Shown piece after piece: positions 1 through 5,061 of a stretch of DNA of 5,061 bases. The position numbers and the translations under genes are program-made. The notes under the pieces were generated by a model, which was not told where the DNA came from, did no database searches, and saw nothing but the letters and a program-made list of their open reading frames with translations. This DNA comes from Sunxiuqinia sp965372405 (GTDB lineage: Bacteria; Bacteroidota; Bacteroidia; Bacteroidales; Prolixibacteraceae), in NCBI GenBank assembly GCA_965372405.1, contig CBDVCE010000120.1:1-5061 (forward strand). Direction: 5' to 3'. Each line of letters begins with the position of its first letter. The first letter of the stretch is position 1.

Positions 1-1487
1 GATAAAATAGACCTCGCTTTAACAATCTCGTTCATCATACCCATAGGGAAAGCGCCCGAACCCACGGCTGGGTCAACTATTTTTATATCCTTCAACAAAG
101 TGTTAATTTTGTCCCTGTCATTTTTTATTGAAGCAGGAATGTATTTTTCATCAACATCAGCCCTACTTGTTATTTGTTGCGCAAGCTCTCCGTGCTGGAT
201 GAAAGTCTCAATATCACCCACAGGAACATCTGTATTTGTTTCAAGATAATTTATCAAACTCTGCTGGCACATATAATGGACAATTTCTCTTGGTGTATAG
301 AACGCACCTTTGGATTTCCTGTCGGTAACGGTCAAAAGGTTCTCAAACACTTTCCCAAGCATTTCAGGGTCAACAGCAACCTCTTTATCCAATGGTTCGT
401 CTTCCTTGACAGTGAAATTGAACCTATCAAAAGTTCCAAGAATTTCCTCGAAAATCTTATTTTCAAAGGGGATTTTGACATTTACCCAATCGTAATCATT
501 TATCGGCTCAAACAGTCCTCCATTTAAAAAAGGAATCTTGCAGTCAAACCTACTGTAAAAATTGTGATCATATTCTTTTGATAAAGCTTCATAGAATAAT
601 GGTTCAAGAATTTCATTAAAGAATTTATCATAACCTATAATCTCCTTGTCGAACAACTTTCGTAGGAACTTCTTTGGTCCTTCTCCCCATTCTTTAAATT
701 TACCAGTCTCTTTGTCTTTGCCAACCCCAAGCCAGCCTTTTTTCTGAAGGAAATAAATAAAAACAATTTGACCTAACAATTTTTTTGAAAAATCCACTGT
801 TGAGATGCTCTTCAGATTAAACTCTTCTTTCACATTTGGATGTTTTTCAATAATCCTAGCCAGTGATTCCTTTAATTCAGAAAACAATTCTTTATACTCT
901 GAGAAGAATTCCTTAGTAACATTATCAATACTGAAAGCATCCTCTATTTCAGCAACGGATGGATTTGTATCTTCTTTAATTATAAGGTTTAAAAATTGAC
1001 TTTTGCAAGTGTGGTTCGGTTCATTTACACCCACAAGATAAGAATATCGTTTAGCAGGTGTCAGGTCTTCAACTGGCTTAACCTTTCCAGATTCATCTTT
1101 CTCAAGATGGTAATCCAATTTCACAAAAGAAAAGCGCCAGTCCTGCTTGTCATCCCCGTAAAAAGCCACAAGTGCAGCATCTTTATTATTATTGCCTAAA
1201 TATTTTGCAACAAAATTTCTTTGCTTAGTCCTTGCCCTGTCTATTGAGCTTGTACTTTTAAGCTTGACAGCAAGCACATCAATGGATTTATTAGATTTAT
1301 CAGTATATCTTCCTAAGAACTGATACGTATCAATATGACTTTTAAATTCTGACCAAGCATGCCTTTCTCTTTGCGTAATATTAAACTCATTGAATAATTC
1401 CTTGATAAATCTGGAAAATCTGTCAGTATTATAATCACAATTAAACGTTTCATCCAATAATTGGATTGCACGCTGCTTATCCTTCAT
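1..1487 (-). CDS. Eco57I-like N6-adenine DNA methyltransferase, N-terminal 495 residues (runs off the left edge)
   Basis: The frame is open from an ATG at 1487 to the window edge (495 codons plus two bases), so the 3' part is missing. The protein probably methylates adenine N6 in DNA using S-adenosylmethionine. Visible hallmarks are GAFYTPREIVHYM at residues 394-406, the conserved segment just before the SAM site in Eco57I/HsdM-type enzymes, and DPAVGSGAFPMG at 472-483, which is motif I, the SAM-binding loop. The NPPY catalytic motif IV and the target-recognition domain would lie outside the window. Residues 1-180 form a mixed alpha/beta N-terminal domain containing IDVLAVKLK (69-77) and DWRFSFVKLDY (116-126), a pattern I recall from large Eco57I-family proteins. 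Residues 180-390 look helical, with a hydrophobic LLGQIVFIYFLQ segment at 237-248. This start is chosen because AAGGAG lies 8 bases upstream and the gene begins one base after the helicase stop. The family is usually about 1000-1400 residues long. Whether it also cuts DNA (Type IIG) or only methylates (BREX PglX-like) cannot be decided here. Confidence 0.92.
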   Translation of the reverse strand, partial: MKDKQRAIQLLDETFNCDYNTDRFSRFIKELFNEFNITQRERHAWSEFKSHIDTYQFLGRYTDKSNKSIDVLAVKLKSTSSIDRARTKQRNFVAKYLGNNNKDAALVAFYGDDKQDWRFSFVKLDYHLEKDESGKVKPVEDLTPAKRYSYLVGVNEPNHTCKSQFLNLIIKEDTNPSVAEIEDAFSIDNVTKEFFSEYKELFSELKESLARIIEKHPNVKEEFNLKSISTVDFSKKLLGQIVFIYFLQKKGWLGVGKDKETGKFKEWGEGPKKFLRKLFDKEIIGYDKFFNEILEPLFYEALSKEYDHNFYSRFDCKIPFLNGGLFEPINDYDWVNVKIPFENKIFEEILGTFDRFNFTVKEDEPLDKEVAVDPEMLGKVFENLLTVTDRKSKGAFYTPREIVHYMCQQSLINYLETNTDVPVGDIETFIQHGELAQQITSRADVDEKYIPASIKNDRDKINTLLKDIKIVDPAVGSGAFPMGMMNEIVKARSIL

Positions 1488-1488
1488 T

Positions 1489-4400
1489 TTAACTGCTCCT
1501 TACCAGATATTCTGACAGAATCACTTCTCTTTTTCCTCTTGTATCAGCCGAACTGGTAACAAAAGTTGACTGGAAGAACTGCTCAGGAATCCCGGTTTTT
1601 ATTTTTCCATAAATCTTGAAAGGATTTATTTCATTCTTTGTACCATCAATTATCTTTTTTATTGTTGCTTTCGGCAAGCTCCCATCTCGTAAAAGAGATA
1701 ACACATCCCTAAGATAATCATATTCTATCTCAGTAAACTCGGGACTGTCCTCGATAGCTCGAATTATTTGAATGAGTTTGGCTTTATTTCCCCGATTCCT
1801 AGATGGCTTAAGGGATTCGGATTCCTTTATAAATACATCCGCAAATTCTTTTTTGTTGGACTCAAGGTGTATGTAAAATTCCGGCTCGATCTTCTCTCGT
1901 TTCATATCAATATCCGACTCAAGAATTTTAGCAGCCATGTCAAAATCAACTTCTTCAGAGAGAATTGCCTGAGCATTCCCAGTTGTCTTGAAAATCTTCC
2001 TGACCTTTCCTTTTCTAAGAAAGGTCACAGTGGATGTATTATCCTCAGTATATTTCTTTGCACTTCTTGCTTTTTTCGGGAGCTTCTTTATTTTATTAAA
2101 CAACTCCTTATCAGTGTCTCTGATATTCCTCAAAAATGTCAGGTGCCTGAGTTCAGTGTCGTCTTCATCATCCCCAATAATTGACTCCCTGGAAGTTAAT
2201 CTCTTATACAGGTCATGAGATTTAATTTCTTCATCAGTTAACAGTCTTGCATCATTGCCAAGCATCTCTATGAAAGCTTCGATTTTCGCTTCTGCTGCCT
2301 CCTGTAAACTGATATTCTCATTGATTTGCCCTGCCGGGAAGAAATTATACGTATATATCTTATCGAATTTCGAATCCACACGATTAATACGCCCAACCCT
2401 TTGCATCATCCGTGTGGGATTCCAGGGAATATCATAATTGATAACAACATTTGAACGATGCAGATTAACACCCTCTGCTAAAATCTCAGTTGAAATCACG
2501 ATGCGAATATCATCCTTTTGATTCCTCGCATTTGCATCAAAATTATCAATGACCTCTGTTCGTTCAGCCGGAGATGAAAAGCTGGAAAATGCCCTCACTT
2601 TGTTGTCAAATACAGGATTTAGCATATCTTCAAGGTGATGCGCCGTTTCCTTTGATTCAGTAAAAACAATCAATTTATTATTCTTCAGGACAGGATCGGT
2701 TTTCAATCGTTCGATAAATTTCTCAAGTTTAGGGTCATTTTTTACATTACTCCATAAACCCTGGATATTCTTCAAAGCCTTTAAATCATCCTTTAAGTCC
2801 TCAATAAATTTATTGTTAAAATCATCGGATGCATATGCTGTGGCTTTATCTTCATCTACCAACTTCTGGATAGATTCGTCATCATCATTGTCCAGATATT
2901 CAAAGATTTTGTTTATGTGCTTTTTGCTGACATACACATCCCCCTTCTGGTATTGCTCAATGAATTTTTCATAAGAATTAATAAATCTTGATATAGACTT
3001 GTTAAACGCAAATATACTACTTTCCAGTCGTTTCAACAATAAAACCCTCATGAAACCCTGCATGTTTCGCTGTGAGAGTTTCTCGATAGTTGTGAGGCTC
3101 CTTTCGAGATATAGTAACGGAGTGTATCTTGTATATTTGAACTGATTAACAATTATATCCACAGTATCAGTAAAAATACTATCCAGTTCCTCATCAAAAT
3201 TGTAATAAATTGCCTCAGGGTCCCCAACCTCTGGGAACGTTAAATTCTGTTTCTTCAAATCATCCCCATAATTTTCCGTGATGACAGACCTCGTGCGCCT
3301 CACCATTAAATCTTTAAGAACATTTTTCCGTATATCTTCTGCATTTTCCTTGACTACTGAAAGATAATCTTCCTTATCCTGTTGTCTGTCAAGTCCTTTT
3401 AACTTACTTTGCAGTCCATTAAAATACCTCTCCAAATCCTTTACCTTTGGATTTCGCAGAGTGGATTTATGCGCATCCTGGAATAATTTAATCTGGCTCA
3501 AAATGTCAAGTGGAGTATTATTAAGAGGCGTTGCAGAAACTAAAATCACCCTTTTACCTCTGCAAATTTGAGCTAACTTCTCATAAGATTGAGTTGATTC
3601 GTTCCTGAAACTGTGAGCTTCATCAATTATTATATTTTTATATTTCTCAGTGCCTCTCCTGATTATGTCATCCAGTTTTCCCCGTGATTCGATATACGCC
3701 TGCCTAATTCCAAAATCGTCAAAAACATTTGTCCATGACCCTGGGTTGTCCCTGTCAATCAAAACGGGTGGTGCAATTACTATTGTTCTGCCATCTAACC
3801 GCTGGGCCAACATTGTAGCAATATATGTTTTCCCAAGACCCACAACATCAGAAATGAATACACCGCCGTATTCTCCAAGCTTTAATTTCGCATCCTGTAC
3901 GGCATCTCTCTGGTATTCTAAATCCATAAAATTCTGTGGACGGTAAAAATCACCTACATCTTCTAAATCCAGATTTATTCGTTCTTCAAGATATTCATAA
4001 AGGAATTTCAGATATAACTCATAAGGCGTGATCTCATCGTTTAACCATGTCTTTGTCTTAATTGTCTCAACATATTCATCAGAAACATCAACTGATTTAT
4101 CCCACAAATTATTGAATTGATTTAATGCAAATTCATGATCTGAACGATTCTTCAATTCAACATTAAATTCCAGATTATTCCTTAATCCCGATTCTGTAAA
4201 ATTGCTTGACCCCGTAATCACTCTTCCAGTATCACGATCTCCCTCTTTGAAGGTCATTATATAGAGCTTTGAATGTATTTTTTCAGCCGGATATACTCGA
4301 ATCTCTAATTTTTTAGATAGAATCCATTCAATGAATTTAGATGCGCCGTCTGCTACTTCAATTGTATCATCGGAATCTTCCAGTTCTTTTACAACTCCAT

Positions 4401-4683
4401 TTGAAAAATCCTCTTTTGTTTCTTTGTGCGATAATTGTAATTCTGTTTGAACTGAATGTTGCGATTCCTGGATTAAATCGTAAGTTTCCTTGTTGGTGCT
4501 GATACCAATTAATATTCTGATTTTCTCAGTATTTTCTAATGATCTATATATTGAATGAAATCCACTTGTATAGAAATATCCAATCAAACAATCAAAATAT
4601 TTGGAATCTTTAATAAGAGCGGCAAATCTGTCTACCAACTTATTATTTTCCTCATTTGTTATAAATGTTAAATCAGTAGTCAT
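1489..4683 (-). CDS. PLD-like nuclease / SNF2-family DEAH helicase fusion, 1064 aa
   Basis: This looks like a DNA-dependent ATPase/translocase fused to a phospholipase-D-type phosphodiesterase, probably the motor and possible nuclease of a DNA defence system. Residues 1-200 are the PLD domain: His137-Ser-Lys139 (HxK) and GSSNFTESGL at 158-167, a single HKD-type half that would need to dimerise if active. The helicase engine follows: a Q-motif-like LEYQRDAV (255-262), Walker A DVVGLGKT (279-286), DEAH (354-357), SATP (383-386), an SNF2-style MVRRTRS (460-466), LIVFTES (671-677), STEILAEGVNL (731-741) and QRVGRINR (761-768). All ATPase motifs are intact, so the engine should be active. About 270 residues, charged and probably helical, separate the two RecA lobes, and residues 870-1064 form a C-terminal domain I do not recognise. 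The ATG at 4683 has no good Shine-Dalgarno, but an in-frame TGA 11 codons upstream with no intervening ATG or GTG supports it. The gene appears full length. Its stop is one base from the methyltransferase start, and the 59-aa gene lies 61 bases upstream. The related annotation 'HepA-like helicase' would be less precise. Confidence 0.93.
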   Translation of the reverse strand: MTTDLTFITNEENNKLVDRFAALIKDSKYFDCLIGYFYTSGFHSIYRSLENTEKIRILIGISTNKETYDLIQESQHSVQTELQLSHKETKEDFSNGVVKELEDSDDTIEVADGASKFIEWILSKKLEIRVYPAEKIHSKLYIMTFKEGDRDTGRVITGSSNFTESGLRNNLEFNVELKNRSDHEFALNQFNNLWDKSVDVSDEYVETIKTKTWLNDEITPYELYLKFLYEYLEERINLDLEDVGDFYRPQNFMDLEYQRDAVQDAKLKLGEYGGVFISDVVGLGKTYIATMLAQRLDGRTIVIAPPVLIDRDNPGSWTNVFDDFGIRQAYIESRGKLDDIIRRGTEKYKNIIIDEAHSFRNESTQSYEKLAQICRGKRVILVSATPLNNTPLDILSQIKLFQDAHKSTLRNPKVKDLERYFNGLQSKLKGLDRQQDKEDYLSVVKENAEDIRKNVLKDLMVRRTRSVITENYGDDLKKQNLTFPEVGDPEAIYYNFDEELDSIFTDTVDIIVNQFKYTRYTPLLYLERSLTTIEKLSQRNMQGFMRVLLLKRLESSIFAFNKSISRFINSYEKFIEQYQKGDVYVSKKHINKIFEYLDNDDDESIQKLVDEDKATAYASDDFNNKFIEDLKDDLKALKNIQGLWSNVKNDPKLEKFIERLKTDPVLKNNKLIVFTESKETAHHLEDMLNPVFDNKVRAFSSFSSPAERTEVIDNFDANARNQKDDIRIVISTEILAEGVNLHRSNVVINYDIPWNPTRMMQRVGRINRVDSKFDKIYTYNFFPAGQINENISLQEAAEAKIEAFIEMLGNDARLLTDEEIKSHDLYKRLTSRESIIGDDEDDTELRHLTFLRNIRDTDKELFNKIKKLPKKARSAKKYTEDNTSTVTFLRKGKVRKIFKTTGNAQAILSEEVDFDMAAKILESDIDMKREKIEPEFYIHLESNKKEFADVFIKESESLKPSRNRGNKAKLIQIIRAIEDSPEFTEIEYDYLRDVLSLLRDGSLPKATIKKIIDGTKNEINPFKIYGKIKTGIPEQFFQSTFVTSSADTRGKREVILSEYLVRSS
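1496..1501 (-). promoter_or_regulatory. Shine-Dalgarno of the methyltransferase, inside the helicase 3' end
   Basis: On the minus strand AAGGAG lies 8 bases before the ATG at 1487, which is ideal spacing. It overlaps the last codons of the helicase gene (Val-Arg-Ser-Ser-stop), so a ribosome finishing the helicase ends on top of this site. This fixes the methyltransferase start and suggests coupled translation and a roughly fixed ratio of the two proteins. Confidence 0.85.
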
Positions 4684-4704
4684 AATGAACTTACAATTTT
4701 TAAC

Positions 4705-4712
4705 TATTTTAA
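4705..4712 (-). promoter_or_regulatory. Possible archaeal TATA box ahead of the helicase
   Basis: The minus strand reads TTAAAATA, centred about 26 bases before the helicase ATG. That is the usual distance from an archaeal TATA box to the transcription start, so a leaderless helicase mRNA is possible, which would also explain the missing Shine-Dalgarno. The whole 61-base gap (4684-4744) is very AT-rich, so the match may be chance, and no clear BRE was seen. If the host is bacterial this reading fails. The gap holds no other recognisable element. Confidence 0.2.
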
Positions 4713-4744
4713 TTCAGGTTTGAAATTGGTTTCCATTTATCAGA

Positions 4745-4924
4745 CTATTTCTTCCTATAAATATTCAATCCGATTTTGATATTTTCTTTATCAGGAATTG
4801 GCTGGTTCCCTTCAGTCGATGCAATTATAATAGTTTTGCCAGATGATGATGGGCCAAACTCTTTTGACAAATCAACTTTAATAGTTAAAATATCTCCTTC
4901 TTGTGTCATTTCAACATTCTTCAT
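4745..4924 (-). CDS. Small protein of 59 aa, unknown function, first gene of the cluster
   Basis: The frame starts with ATG at 4924 and ends with TAG at 4745-4747. AAGGAG lies 12 bases upstream, somewhat far but the only clear site; Met6 is a less likely alternative start. The protein has no signal peptide and no membrane segment. It begins MKNVEM and ends NIYRKK. The pattern of alternating hydrophobic residues (ILTIKVDL at 12-19, TIIIAS at 31-36, IKIGLNIY at 49-56) suggests a small all-beta fold of three or more strands. Residues 24-31 read GPSSSGKT, which matches the Walker A consensus, but a strand rather than a helix seems to follow and the protein is too short for a P-loop ATPase, so nucleotide binding is doubtful. 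From memory, unnamed proteins of about 60 residues with this GPSSSGKT-strand-TEGN pattern occur in several archaea and bacteria; this is not verified. Its position on the same strand directly upstream of the PLD-helicase suggests it belongs to the same unit, perhaps as an accessory or regulatory subunit, but no function is assigned. Confidence 0.82.
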   Translation of the reverse strand: MKNVEMTQEGDILTIKVDLSKEFGPSSSGKTIIIASTEGNQPIPDKENIKIGLNIYRKK

Positions 4925-5061
4925 ATCGTAGCACTTCTCCTTTTATTGTTCAATTCAATAGTTATTTCATTTCGTTTGTTAAGTCTAAAAACCCCATGGT
5001 TCAATATGACTATCGTTATTAAATGTTGAGGCTGGTTAAATTATTTACCATAATGCTTTGC
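4925..5061 (-). other. Leader region upstream of the cluster; no confident gene
   Basis: These 137 bases probably hold the promoter of the cluster, or the tail of an upstream gene plus a promoter. Candidate elements on the minus strand are TTTAATAA (5016-5023), usable as an archaeal TATA box with a leader of about 70 bases, and TTAACA followed 16 bases later by TATTGA, a weak bacterial -35/-10 pair. Neither is strong. At the right edge a frame reading Ala-Lys-His-Tyr-Gly-Lys-stop (stop at 5041-5043) could be the C-terminus of a preceding gene, but six codons cannot be tested. Confidence 0.35.
4937..4942 (-). promoter_or_regulatory. Shine-Dalgarno of the 59-aa gene
   Basis: The minus strand carries AAGGAG within AAAAGGAGAAG, 12 bases before the ATG at 4924. 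The spacing is longer than the common 5-9 bases. A GTG lying between them is in another frame and soon meets a stop, so it is not a better start. Confidence 0.65.

Noticed and set aside
174..527. Plus-strand open frame of 117 codons, and a second one at 310-495
   Set aside because: They lie antisense to the methyltransferase frame, which carries clear family motifs across this stretch. Their products are low-complexity and have no ribosome binding site or recognisable motif.
805..1199. Two plus-strand open frames of 64 and 67 codons
   Set aside because: They are antisense shadows of the methyltransferase N-terminal region and show no independent coding signal.
1768..2437. Three plus-strand open frames opposite the helicase 3' half
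   Set aside because: They overlap one another in different frames and lie opposite well-conserved helicase sequence; their Ser/Leu/Phe-rich products are typical antisense shadows.
3650..3946. Plus-strand open frame of 98 codons
   Set aside because: It lies opposite the Walker A region of the helicase, where the minus strand is under obvious constraint.
4725..4736. Small inverted repeat GAAA-CCAA-TTTC after the 59-aa gene
   Set aside because: A four-base-pair AT-rich stem without a T run cannot be supported as a terminator or regulatory hairpin.
4698..4890. Exact 11-base inverted repeat TTTTAACTATT (4698-4708) / AATAGTTAAAA (4880-4890)
   Set aside because: It is AT-only except for one base, one arm is inside the 59-aa gene, and the arms are about 170 bases apart. 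Chance is a good explanation in such AT-rich DNA.
4983..5003. Short hairpin AACC-ATGG-GGTT followed by T residues on the minus strand, considered as a terminator
   Set aside because: The stem is only four to five base pairs and the T run is short and interrupted, so it is too weak to call.

Overview
The window is an AT-rich (roughly 35-40% GC by eye) accessory segment in which all supported genes lie on the minus strand, reading from the right edge to the left. The organism cannot be named from the sequence. Two of the three genes have a clear AAGGAG Shine-Dalgarno sequence. The AT-rich, Lys/Asp/Ile-rich coding style fits either a mesophilic methanogen-type archaeon or a low-GC bacterium; I lean weakly to an archaeon, from memory of similar proteins in Methanosarcina-like genomes, and this is unverified.

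In transcription order: (1) a 137-base leader region at 4925-5061, with no confident gene; (2) a 59-codon gene at 4924-4745 with its own ribosome binding site, encoding a small protein probably rich in beta strands and of unknown function; (3) a 61-base gap; (4) a 1064-codon gene at 4683-1489, encoding a fusion of an N-terminal phospholipase-D-like (HKD-type) nuclease domain and a complete SNF2/DEAH superfamily 2 helicase engine; (5) after a single spacer base, the first 495 codons of a large Eco57I-like N6-adenine DNA methyltransferase (1487 to the left edge). Reading frame 5 is open from its ATG to the window edge. It ends just after the SAM-binding motif I, so the catalytic NPPY motif and target-recognition region lie outside the window.

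The helicase and methyltransferase are almost certainly one transcription and translation unit: the stop is TAA, the next start follows one base later, and its Shine-Dalgarno sits inside the last helicase codons. A nuclease-helicase fusion beside an Eco57I-like adenine methyltransferase is typical of DNA restriction or phage-defence loci (Type I/ISP-like, BREX-like or DISARM-class-1-like in gene content). It does not match a complete named system within these 5 kb. The inferred division of labour is that the methyltransferase marks host DNA, while the PLD-SNF2 protein translocates on and possibly cuts or remodels unmodified DNA. The 59-residue protein ahead of them is the least understood part.

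No tRNA, rRNA, insertion sequence, CRISPR array or convincing terminator was seen. Open frames on the plus strand are shadows of the minus-strand genes.
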